Assembly: GCA_025450355.1 (NCBI GenBank)
Contig: JANWHR010000091.1
Span: forward strand, 1-6,298
Origin: Micropepsaceae bacterium
Lineage (GTDB): Bacteria; Pseudomonadota; Alphaproteobacteria; Micropepsales; Micropepsaceae
Direction: 5' to 3'
Length of the DNA: 6,298 bases
Made by a program: the position numbers and the translations under genes. Position 1 is the first letter of the stretch; every line of letters begins with the position of its first letter. Of this stretch, positions 1 through 5,974 are shown piece after piece. Below the pieces are notes generated by a model that did no database searches, had not been told where the DNA came from, and was given only the letters and a program-made list of their open reading frames with translations.

Positions 1-11
1 CCCCCCCCCCG

Positions 12-34
12 CCCCCTCCCGCAAGGGGAGAGGG
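12..34 (+). repeat. Degenerate copy of dispersed hairpin repeat upstream of leuB
   Basis: The left arm at 12-20 (CCCCCTCCC) and right arm at 26-34 (GGGAGAGGG) can fold around a GCAAG loop with eight of nine pairs; the only mismatch is C15 against A31. A C-rich run (1-10) precedes it. The same loop and right arm recur at 4847-4859, so this is one family of repeat. It sits 18 nt before the likely leuB ATG, and its right arm is purine-rich like a Shine-Dalgarno sequence. The element may continue upstream of the window, so only its right-hand part is certain. Confidence 0.7.
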
Positions 35-52
35 TATCTATTGGATGCAAGG

Positions 53-1162
53 ATGAGTCATAAGATTTTGCTGCTGGCCGGAGACGGCATAGGTCCCGAG
101 GTGATGGCCGAAACCGGGCGCGTGCTCAACTGGATGGGCACAGAACGGGGAATCCGTTTTGAAACCGAAAGCGGGTTGGTGGGTGGCGCGGCGCTGGATG
201 CCGAAGACGTTCCGGTCAGCGAAGCGACGATGCGGCTGGCCCATGCCGCCGATGCGGTGCTGTTCGGCGCGGTTGGCGGGCCGAAATGGGACAACAACCC
301 GTTCGACCGGAAACCGGAGCGCGGCCTGCTGCGCTTGCGCAAGGACCTCGAGCTTTTTGCAAACCTGCGCCCTGCGCTGTGTTTCGACGCGCTGAAAGAT
401 GCCTCGACCCTGCGCTCGGAAGTGGTTTCGGGCCTTGATATCCTGATCGTACGCGAACTCACGGGCGGCGTTTATTTCGGCGAACCGCGCGGCATCATCG
501 AACTCAATGATGGCACGCGGCGCGCGGTGGACACCCAAGTCTATACGACCGGCGAGGTGCAACGGATCGCGCGCGTGGCGTTCGGTCTTGCGCGCCTGCG
601 TACGAACCGGGTGGCATCGGCGGAAAAGTCCAATGTCATGCATACCGGCGTGTTGTGGCGGCAGGAAGTCCAGAAAACACACGACGCGGAATTCAGCGAC
701 GTCGAGCTGACGCATATTCTGGCCGACAACTGCGCGATGCAGCTGGTGCGCAATCCGAAACAGTTCGACGTGATCGTCACGGACAATCTGTTCGGCGACG
801 TACTGTCGGACGAAGCGGCGCAGTGCACCGGGTCCATCGGCATGCTGCCTTCGGCATCGCTGGGCGCGAAGAATGAAAAAACGGGCCGTCAACCCGGCCT
901 GTACGAACCTGTCCATGGCACCGCGCCCGATATCGCGGGCAAGGATCTCGCCAACCCGCTCGCCTGCATCCTCTCGCTCGCGATGTGCCTGCGCTATTCG
1001 CTGAACCGTCCGGACGAGGCGAAGCTGATCGAACGGGCGGTCGAAAATGTCCTGAACCAGGGCCTGCGCACCGGTGACATCATGCAGCCGGGCAAAAACC
1101 GCGTGGGGACGCGCGAAATGGGTGATGCCGTGGTCGCCGCGCTGAACGGGTTGAATCAGTAG
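53..1162 (+). CDS. leuB: 3-isopropylmalate dehydrogenase (LeuB)
   Basis: This cytoplasmic enzyme carries out the NAD-dependent oxidative decarboxylation of 3-isopropylmalate to 2-oxoisocaproate, the third dedicated step of leucine synthesis. The 369-residue protein has normal family length and looks intact. Visible motifs are GDGIGPEV (10-17), LFGAVGGPKWD (70-80), substrate-binding arginines R96, R106 and R134, catalytic Y141 in GGVYFGEPRG, catalytic K192 in EKSNVM, metal-binding D225, D249 and D253, and the cofactor loop EPVHGTAPDIAG (285-296). The missing isocitrate-type phosphate-binding features and the REL-TGG-YFG signature favour LeuB over isocitrate or tartrate dehydrogenases. I chose ATG 53 because MSHKILLLAGDGIGPEV is the usual family start. 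A TTG at 41, in frame and 6 nt after GGGAGAGGG, would add four residues and cannot be excluded. Its 3' end overlaps the convergent SDR gene by 7 bp. Confidence 0.96.
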   Translation: MSHKILLLAGDGIGPEVMAETGRVLNWMGTERGIRFETESGLVGGAALDAEDVPVSEATMRLAHAADAVLFGAVGGPKWDNNPFDRKPERGLLRLRKDLELFANLRPALCFDALKDASTLRSEVVSGLDILIVRELTGGVYFGEPRGIIELNDGTRRAVDTQVYTTGEVQRIARVAFGLARLRTNRVASAEKSNVMHTGVLWRQEVQKTHDAEFSDVELTHILADNCAMQLVRNPKQFDVIVTDNLFGDVLSDEAAQCTGSIGMLPSASLGAKNEKTGRQPGLYEPVHGTAPDIAGKDLANPLACILSLAMCLRYSLNRPDEAKLIERAVENVLNQGLRTGDIMQPGKNRVGTREMGDAVVAALNGLNQ

Positions 1163-1956
1163 TAGATCGCGCCCGGCACACCGCCGCCCGCGGCGATTGC
1201 ATCGCCGTTGATCGCAACCGACCGGGGCGAAGCGAGAAATGCAACCACGTCCGCAACCTGTTCCGCGGTTACAATACTCCGGATGAGATTGAGCCCCGCC
1301 CAGCGCAGCTCCAATTCTTCCGGGGTGATGCCGAGTGCGTCCGCCTGACGCTGGATGACGCCTGGCGTCTTTTCGGTGCGGGTGATTCCGGGGTGGACGC
1401 AGGTGACGTTGATCCCCTGCGGCCCCAACTCGTCAGCAAGATTCTTCGTCAGTGCCGCGACTGCGACATTGCGCATGGTGCCGATGGTTGAACCCGTCTG
1501 GCGCGCGGCAAGACCGCTGATATTGATGATCCTGCCCCACCGGTGGCGCGCCATATGCGGAGCAACTGCGCGCGCGCAACGCAGGTATCCCATGACCTTG
1601 ACGTTCATGTCGGCCCAAAAATGCTCATTGGTGATTTCCGCCAGTTTTGGCGGACGGCTTTGGCCGCCCGGCTGCGCAGCCGCGTTGACCAGAATGTCGA
1701 TGCGCCCGAAATCCGCGGCGATCTGTGCGATGGCGGCATCGACCGCGCCATCGTCACCAGTATCGGCGCGGTAAGCGGCCACTTTCACGCCATCGTGGGA
1801 AACAATCTCTTCGGCCACCGCCTTTGCGGTCTGCACGTCGCGCGCAATCAGCGCGACATTTGTACCTTCGCGGGCGAACACCTGCGCAACCGCTTTGCCG
1901 ATGCCGCGGCTTCCGCCCGTCACAACGGCGCATTTGCCGGCAAGTTCGAGGTCCAT
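1156..1956 (-). CDS. SDR-family oxidoreductase lacking the canonical Ser-Tyr-Lys triad
   Basis: This is a 266-residue protein of the short-chain dehydrogenase/reductase fold, slightly longer than the usual ~250. The N-terminal Rossmann motif TGGSRGIG (13-20) is intact, followed by ARD (38-40), an AD pair at 64-65, an NAAA version of the NNAG motif (91-94) and N118 of the tetrad. The active-site region is atypical. Aligning on LTKNLADELGP (169-179), the YxxxK positions fall on G159 and N163, and the serine position falls on or next to S147-G148. I infer a nucleotide-binding protein with altered or absent classical SDR chemistry; the substrate is unknown. ATG 1956 is chosen because the standard SDR N-terminus begins there; the longer open frame upstream adds 38 residues that overlap the neighbouring gene. 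The ribosome binding site is weak (GGGAT). The gene lies 32 nt after the membrane-protein gene and overlaps leuB tail to tail. Confidence 0.88.
   Translation of the reverse strand: MDLELAGKCAVVTGGSRGIGKAVAQVFAREGTNVALIARDVQTAKAVAEEIVSHDGVKVAAYRADTGDDGAVDAAIAQIAADFGRIDILVNAAAQPGGQSRPPKLAEITNEHFWADMNVKVMGYLRCARAVAPHMARHRWGRIINISGLAARQTGSTIGTMRNVAVAALTKNLADELGPQGINVTCVHPGITRTEKTPGVIQRQADALGITPEELELRWAGLNLIRSIVTAEQVADVVAFLASPRSVAINGDAIAAGGGVPGAIYY
1191..1207 (+). terminator. Possible leuB transcription terminator hairpin inside the SDR gene
   Basis: A perfect 7-bp inverted repeat, CGGCGAT (1191-1197) and ATCGCCG (1201-1207) with a TGC loop, begins 28 nt after the leuB stop. It lies within the 3' coding end of the convergent SDR gene. 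Only two T residues follow it, so it is a poor match to an intrinsic terminator. It may be chance within GC-rich coding sequence. Confidence 0.25.
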
Positions 1957-1988
1957 CGCGTCATCCCATCCGAAATGCGGATGGCCGT

Positions 1989-2888
1989 CTAAGCACGCGG
2001 GCTCCGGGATTTCCAGCCGAACGCGAGCAAAAACAGCAACAGCAGAGTACCGGCGCCCGTGATCGCACAAAACACGCCAAACAATGCGACGGGCTCAAAC
2101 GCCGACACGATGGCCGCAGCGGCAAGCCAGACGAAATTCATGCGCCGGCTCAAAATGGCCCAAACCGCGATCCGTCTGCGGTTGAGCCGCCAGAAGCAAT
2201 CCGCGCTACCGGCGGGATCGCGCGGCACGAGCTGTTGCTGCATCCGGCGAACGAATCCGTAACAGCGCCAGATCAGTTCTTCGGTCGCATTGCCGCGGAG
2301 CACGGCCTTTTGCCGCCGCACAGCGATTTCAAGCAGGGTTTCGCGCCTGCCGGACGCGGCACCTCCAGCGGCCCGTTCATATTGCCGTTTGGCGCCATCG
2401 AACGCGACGGCTTGCACAAGGATGCTCGCACCCGTGGTCAGGCCAAGCAGCCAGACGAAAAGCGAGCCGGTCAGGCTTGCTGCCGCTTCGGTGACGCCGA
2501 GCAGGAAAAAAAATCCGGTCAGAATCGCGATGAAGCCGCGGAGAATTTCAGCATGGCTCGAATTGAACGCGCGCGGACCGGCCAGTTGCAGCCCGGCGAG
2601 GTTAAGGATTTCACATCCCAGCAGGGAGATGCCGGCCCAGAAGCGGAACAGCGGCGAGGCGCTATTGGCGAGCAGAAACGCGCCCGCCATAAGTCCGAAT
2701 GCGAGCGATAGCAAAAACCAATGCACGGCCTGCAAACTGCGCGCGGGCCGCCAGAATAGAATCGCGCCGGCGGCCGGGCGGAGAAGATGCCGTTCGGCTG
2801 GCGTTTCGGTATCTGCCACTACAGCCATGCAACGCTGGGCAGGGGTTAGGACCGGAACACCCGCAAACTGCGCCGCATCGCGTTGCAC
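1989..2888 (-). CDS. Unrecognised multi-pass inner-membrane protein
   Basis: I do not recognise the family of this 299-residue product. Hydrophobic stretches at about 55-75, 81-103, 116-135, 141-163, 251-270 and 274-292 suggest six membrane segments. Between the fourth and fifth is a long polar, basic loop (about 164-250, rich in Arg, Lys and Gln) that is probably cytoplasmic. The loop contains DGAKR at 164-168, but not the full DG-AR-G-D-D pattern of CDP-alcohol phosphatidyltransferases, so I do not assign that activity. The start is uncertain: GTG 2888 has GGGAG 11 nt upstream, whereas ATG 2828 would give a 279-residue protein but shows no ribosome binding site. The regular hydrophobic pattern supports this frame over the Arg-rich frame on the opposite strand. 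It lies between the LLM and SDR genes on the same strand and is probably co-transcribed with them. Confidence 0.75.
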   Translation of the reverse strand: MQRDAAQFAGVPVLTPAQRCMAVVADTETPAERHLLRPAAGAILFWRPARSLQAVHWFLLSLAFGLMAGAFLLANSASPLFRFWAGISLLGCEILNLAGLQLAGPRAFNSSHAEILRGFIAILTGFFFLLGVTEAAASLTGSLFVWLLGLTTGASILVQAVAFDGAKRQYERAAGGAASGRRETLLEIAVRRQKAVLRGNATEELIWRCYGFVRRMQQQLVPRDPAGSADCFWRLNRRRIAVWAILSRRMNFVWLAAAAIVSAFEPVALFGVFCAITGAGTLLLLFLLAFGWKSRSPRA

Positions 2889-2961
2889 CGCTGAAGAAAC
2901 TCCCGAGCCGCACCCCCGGTAGATGAACCAGATGGACGGCTATGGGTTCCCCGGAAACCTG

Positions 2962-4017
2962 TTATGCCGGGCTGACGCCAGCCGCTGTCGCGACGATCGG
3001 CAGAACATCGGGAGTGATGCCGGTGGTGAGTATCAATGTATCGACCTGCCGCTTTTCTGCGGCGGTTTTCCAGCTCTGCAGGCGTGCCGAGATGCGCTGC
3101 GCCGGTCCGGCAAGCGCCACTTCATCAACCAGTTCATTCGGCACCGCCCCGATCGCCTCTTTGCGGCGGCCGCTCAGAAACAAATCCTGAATCTGCGCCG
3201 CCGCCGCGCCGTAACCGAGGCGCGTGGCGTAGTCCTTGTAAAAGTTCTTTTCGCGCGCACCCATGCCGCCGATGTAGAAGCCAAGGTGCTGCTTTACGAC
3301 GAGCCTCGCGGTGTCGAGATCGTCGTTCAGCGCAACCGGCACGAACGGGCAGATGTCGAAATTCGCCAGATTGCGTTTGCCGCCGGTTCTGTCGAATCCG
3401 GCCGCGAGATGCTTCTCCAGCACATCAAAACGCTCCGGACTCATAAAGATCGGGAAAATGCCGTCGGCGAGTTCCGCCGCATTGCGAATGCCCGCCGGAG
3501 TAATGGCCGCGAGATAGATTTTCAGCGCCGGATCGCCGTGGATGATGCTTTTCAGCGGTTTGCCCAAACCGCTTGCGTCCGTCCCCTGATATGGAATCTG
3601 GTAGTACCGGCCCGCATGGGTCAAAGGCTCCGCGCGCTCGACGATCTTGCGAATAATCCCGATATATTCCCGCGTGCGCTCCAGCGGATTGCCGTAAGCG
3701 ACTCCGTGCCAGCCTTCCACCACCTGTGGACCGGATGGCCCGAGTCCCAGAATAAAGCGTCCGCCGGAGAACGCGTTTAGGGTCATGGCCGTCATCGCGG
3801 TCATTGCCGGCGTGCGGGCTGGAATTTGCATGATCGCCGTTCCGGCCCGGATGCGAGTCGTGCGCGCCAGCACCCAGGCGACGGGGCTCACCGCATCCGA
3901 CCCCCAGGATTCCGAACTCCAGACGGAATCAAAACCGAGCTTTTCCGCCCCCAGCACCAGATCCATCGGCGCCGCAGGCTGCGCGCCAAAACGTTCAAGC
4001 TGGAATCCAAGCTTCAT
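2962..4017 (-). CDS. LLM-class (luciferase-like) flavin/F420-dependent oxidoreductase
   Basis: This 351-residue protein has the bacterial-luciferase-like TIM-barrel fold and is of complete family length. It begins MKLGFQLERFG and carries LGFDSVWSSESWG (27-39), a TRIRAGTAI strand (54-62), SGGRFILGLGPSGPQ (84-98) and VEGWHG (100-105), followed by ERTREYIGIIRKIV (113-126). These are typical of the group often annotated as F420-dependent oxidoreductases, which use reduced F420 or FMN for hydride transfer or monooxygenation. The sequence alone does not settle the cofactor, and the substrate is unknown. ATG 4017 is preferred because GGAG (4025-4028) lies 7 nt upstream and the family N-terminus starts there; ATG 4035 would add six residues, and the open frame extends to 4137. 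A methionine-threonine run (MTAMTAMT, 72-79) lies before the SGGRF motif. It is the first gene of a possible three-gene minus-strand unit. Confidence 0.93.
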   Translation of the reverse strand: MKLGFQLERFGAQPAAPMDLVLGAEKLGFDSVWSSESWGSDAVSPVAWVLARTTRIRAGTAIMQIPARTPAMTAMTAMTLNAFSGGRFILGLGPSGPQVVEGWHGVAYGNPLERTREYIGIIRKIVERAEPLTHAGRYYQIPYQGTDASGLGKPLKSIIHGDPALKIYLAAITPAGIRNAAELADGIFPIFMSPERFDVLEKHLAAGFDRTGGKRNLANFDICPFVPVALNDDLDTARLVVKQHLGFYIGGMGAREKNFYKDYATRLGYGAAAAQIQDLFLSGRRKEAIGAVPNELVDEVALAGPAQRISARLQSWKTAAEKRQVDTLILTTGITPDVLPIVATAAGVSPA

Positions 4018-4140
4018 GGCAGAACTCCGTCTCATTACATGATCGCCCAAAATCTCGGGAGATAACCGAAAGTGGACGGCTTCGTTAGGCGCGCGCCGCC
4101 GCCGCAACGGGTTCCATGGAGCGGTATTCCGCCGCACAAC

Positions 4141-4218
4141 TGGTGGGCCCGGCTGGATTCGAACCAGCGACCAGACCGTTATGAGCGGCCGGCTCTAACC
4201 AGGCTGAGCTACAGGCCC
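4141..4218 (-). tRNA. tRNA-Ile2 (anticodon CAT), lysidine-type; Met less likely
   Basis: The minus strand folds into a full cloverleaf. The acceptor is GGGCCTG with CGGGCCC, the D stem GCTC/GAGC, the anticodon stem GGCCG/CGGTC with loop CTCATAA, the variable loop TGGTC, the T arm GCTGG-TTCGAAT-CCAGC, then discriminator A and an encoded CCA. The anticodon is CAT (4181-4183). It is not an initiator: G1 pairs with C72, and the GGG/CCC anticodon stem is missing. The TGGTC variable loop and GCTGG T stem match the pattern I recall for tRNA-Ile2, in which TilS converts C34 to lysidine so that the tRNA reads AUA. Elongator tRNA-Met shares the anticodon and remains possible. Confidence 0.95.
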
Positions 4219-4236
4219 CTGGAACGCCGTGCTTAC

Positions 4237-4270
4237 CAACAATGACCTGCCGCGGGTAGGGCCGTTGTTG
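4237..4270. promoter_or_regulatory. Nested imperfect dyad between divergent tRNA and TerB-like gene
   Basis: CAACAA (4237-4242) is the exact reverse complement of TTGTTG (4265-4270). Inside it, CCTGCC (4246-4251) pairs with GGTAGG (4255-4260) with one G-T wobble. The two dyads share nearly the same centre (4253-4253.5), so together they form a roughly 34-bp symmetric element. It occupies the middle of the 84-bp spacer that must contain both promoters. It could be an operator or a leader hairpin. No clear -35/-10 pair is visible on either strand. Confidence 0.35.
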
Positions 4271-4302
4271 CGCGGCCCGGCCTGCTGTGCCAGTGAACAT
4301 GA

Positions 4303-4776
4303 ATGTTCGACCGCATCGTGAAGCTGCTGACCGAACCGGCGCCTCCGGAGGACCGCGACGGGCTGCAGATCGCAGTCGCGGTGCTGCTGATCGAAGCGGC
4401 GCGGATGGATAGCCGTTTCGATGATGCCGAACGCCGTGTGATCGAACGGCTGCTGGCGCAGAAATTCCAGCTCAGCCCCGAACAGACACAGGAACTGATG
4501 CGCAAGGCCGTCGAAACCGACGAGCGATCGAACCAGCTTTACCCCTTCACGCGGCGTGCCGTGGAACGGATGGATGCGGCGCAGCGGATCGGATTGATCG
4601 AGATGCTGTGGGAAGTGGCCTATGCCGATGGCGTGCTTGATCCCGAAGAGGATGCACTTCTGCGCCGGATTGCGGGGCTGATCTACGTTTCGGATGTGGA
4701 TCGTGCCGCGGCCCGGCTGCGCGTGACGGAGCGGCTGGCGGCGGCGAAGAAGGCCGGGCCCTGGGACAGATCCTAG
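4303..4776 (+). CDS. TerB-like domain protein
   Basis: This 157-residue, mainly helical, soluble protein resembles the TerB/tellurite-resistance-like fold. Two similar helix-loop-helix halves each carry an acidic loop: RMDSRFDDAER (34-44) and YADGVLDPEED (107-117). In TerB-type proteins such paired acidic loops are linked to metal binding. Members of this family are widespread without any ter operon and their role is usually unknown, so tellurite resistance should not be inferred; no terC, terD or terE neighbour is present here. It has no signal peptide or membrane segment. ATG 4303 matches the usual short N-terminal lead of such proteins, but no good Shine-Dalgarno sequence precedes it. It is divergent from the tRNA and is followed by the dispersed repeat, so it may be transcribed alone or run on into the hydrolase gene. 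Confidence 0.85.
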   Translation: MFDRIVKLLTEPAPPEDRDGLQIAVAVLLIEAARMDSRFDDAERRVIERLLAQKFQLSPEQTQELMRKAVETDERSNQLYPFTRRAVERMDAAQRIGLIEMLWEVAYADGVLDPEEDALLRRIAGLIYVSDVDRAAARLRVTERLAAAKKAGPWDRS

Positions 4777-4780
4777 CAGA

Positions 4781-4859
4781 CCCCCCTCACCCGGCAAGCG
4801 CCAGTGCGCGTTCGGCGCGCAACCGCGGGCGCTGCATCCCTCTCCCGCAAGGGGAGAGG
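4781..4859 (+). repeat. Full-length dispersed palindromic repeat (two hairpins)
   Basis: The element starts with CCCCCCTCACCCGG. It then contains a nested hairpin: outer arms AGCGCC (4797-4802) and GGCGCT (4828-4833), inner arms TGCGCG (4805-4810) and CGCGCA (4816-4821). It ends with a second hairpin, CCTCTCCC (4839-4846) and GGGAGAGG (4852-4859) around GCAAG. The final hairpin is shared with the copy at 12-34. I recall this overall pattern as a common alphaproteobacterial intergenic repeat. It fills nearly all of the gap between the TerB-like and hydrolase genes. Confidence 0.8.
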
Positions 4860-4862
4860 AGG
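4857..4862 (+). promoter_or_regulatory. Shine-Dalgarno of the hydrolase gene, formed at the repeat edge
   Basis: AGGAGG is a perfect anti-SD match 4 nt before ATG 4867. Its first three bases are paired in the repeat's terminal hairpin (4839-4859), so the fold would partly mask it. This site is the main reason for preferring ATG 4867 over GTG 4804, which lies within the repeat. A second option is ATG 4894, preceded by GGAGGG at 4883-4888. Confidence 0.55.
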
Positions 4863-4866
4863 TTCT

Positions 4867-5943
4867 ATGCTGGCGGGAAAATGGAGGGCGGCGATGAGGT
4901 TCGCGGCATTGCTGATTGGCGGCGTGGCCCTGGCATGGGCTGCGGTGGCGCAGGCGCAAAGCGGCGGACCTGACCCCTACCCTGTCATCCAGGGCAAGAC
5001 CTACAAATTCGAGAAAATCGCCGACGGCGTCTATTACGCAACCGGCGGCTTCGGCAGCAACAATGTCGTCATCGTCAATGACCAGGACGTTGTGGTCGTG
5101 GACACCGGCACGACGCCTGCCGCGGCGCGCGCCTTCATTGCCGACATCAAAATGCTGACCAACAAGCCGATCCGGTTTGTGGTGAACACCCATTGGCATT
5201 TCGACCATACCGACGGAAATTCCGCCTTCGGACCCGGTGTGCAGATCATCGCCCAGGATTATGTGCGCACTGCCATCACCACATTCGATGTGCTCCACCG
5301 CGAACCGTTTCTGACCTCACAGGGCAACGCCGTACCGGCGCAGATTGACGATCTGGGCCGGCAGATCGCCGCCGAACGGGACCCGAACCGCAAGGCGGCG
5401 CTGCAACAGCAACTGCTGGCGGCGCAGCAGGTGCTCGTGCAGCTGAAGGACATCCGGCCGACACCGCCAAATGTCACCTATTCGGACAAGCTTGTCCTGC
5501 ATCGCGGCAATCGCGAGATCGACCTTCTGTTCCTCGGGCGCGGTCACACCGGCGGCGATACGGTCGTCTGGCTGCCGAATGAACGCATCGTCTGCTCCGG
5601 CGACCTGATGGAAAGCCGCATCGCCTATATGGGCGATGGTTATTTCGACGAATGGGTGACAACACTCGACAAACTCAAGAACATCGATTTTGCCGTCGAT
5701 CTGCCCGGCCATGGCGTGCCGTTCAGCGACAAAACCATCATTTCCGAGTTCCAGGCCTATCTCACCGATCTGGTCGCACAAGTTTCGAAACTGAAGGCCG
5801 CAGGCGTACCGGCGGAGGAAGCGGCGCAGCGGGTCGATCTCACCGCTCATGCGAAATATTTTCCGCAAATCCAGGGACCTGGGGCCGACCTCAGGGGCGT
5901 CAAACGCGTTTACGCCTGGCTGGACGAGCGCGACCACAAGTAA
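4867..5943 (+). CDS. Secreted metallo-beta-lactamase-fold hydrolase
   Basis: The 358-residue protein begins with a signal peptide: basic start (K5, R7, R11), hydrophobic core about 12-28, likely cut after AQA (28-30). It is therefore probably periplasmic. Zinc ligands of the MBL fold are all present: HWHFDH (109-114; H109, H111, D113, H114), H227 in GRGHTGGD, D246 in SGDLME, and H282 in DLPGHG. This set suggests an active dinuclear zinc hydrolase. A polar helical insertion (about 158-195, rich in Gln, Ala and charged residues) lies between the second and third ligand motifs. It resembles the broad group of exported MBL hydrolases that includes SoxH-like and quinoprotein-relay proteins; antibiotic resistance should not be assumed. 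Start choice: ATG 4867 has AGGAGG; ATG 4894 would give an equally plausible signal peptide nine residues shorter. The cupin gene follows after 31 bp and is likely in the same operon. Confidence 0.93.
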   Translation: MLAGKWRAAMRFAALLIGGVALAWAAVAQAQSGGPDPYPVIQGKTYKFEKIADGVYYATGGFGSNNVVIVNDQDVVVVDTGTTPAAARAFIADIKMLTNKPIRFVVNTHWHFDHTDGNSAFGPGVQIIAQDYVRTAITTFDVLHREPFLTSQGNAVPAQIDDLGRQIAAERDPNRKAALQQQLLAAQQVLVQLKDIRPTPPNVTYSDKLVLHRGNREIDLLFLGRGHTGGDTVVWLPNERIVCSGDLMESRIAYMGDGYFDEWVTTLDKLKNIDFAVDLPGHGVPFSDKTIISEFQAYLTDLVAQVSKLKAAGVPAEEAAQRVDLTAHAKYFPQIQGPGADLRGVKRVYAWLDERDHK

Positions 5944-5950
5944 TTCCGCG

Positions 5951-5965
5951 CTCCCGGCACGGGAG
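5951..5965 (+). promoter_or_regulatory. Hairpin containing the cupin gene's ribosome binding site
   Basis: CTCCCG (5951-5956) and CGGGAG (5960-5965) form a perfect 6-bp stem with a GCA loop. The right arm holds GGGAG, the only good Shine-Dalgarno sequence before the cupin ATG at 5975 (9 nt spacing). The hairpin lies wholly between the two genes. It could lower translation of the cupin, or act as a weak attenuator. No T-run follows. Confidence 0.4.
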
Positions 5966-5974
5966 ATTCGGAAC

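Noticed and set aside
1..10. Run of ten C residues at the window edge
   Set aside because: May be part of the repeat or an assembly/homopolymer artefact; nothing can be said without upstream sequence.
38..916. Long open frame antisense to leuB (292 residues)
   Set aside because: Arg/His-rich composition without domain signal; leuB on the plus strand carries every family motif, so this is a GC-driven shadow.
1725..2711. Plus-strand open frame of 328 residues across the SDR and membrane genes
   Set aside because: Extremely Arg/Gln/Pro-rich, no recognisable domain, and overlaps two better-supported minus-strand genes.
2945..2959. Stem-loop just after the LLM stop codon
   Set aside because: GGTTCC/GAAACC has only five Watson-Crick pairs plus a minus-strand wobble and no T-run, so it is not a convincing terminator.
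2923..3780. Plus-strand open frame antisense to the LLM oxidoreductase
   Set aside because: No family resemblance; it is the complement of a gene with clear LLM motifs.
4085..4300. Small minus-strand frame over the tRNA
   Set aside because: Its middle (ACSSAWLEP and VAGSNPAGPT) is simply the translated tRNA, a common database artefact.
4303..4776. Tellurite-resistance system around the TerB-like gene
   Set aside because: No other ter genes are present; a lone TerB-like domain does not indicate tellurite resistance.
4195..5298. Minus-strand open frame of 367 residues from the tRNA into the hydrolase
   Set aside because: It crosses the tRNA, the repeat and two well-supported plus-strand genes; part of it translates the repeat. 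A typical spurious frame.
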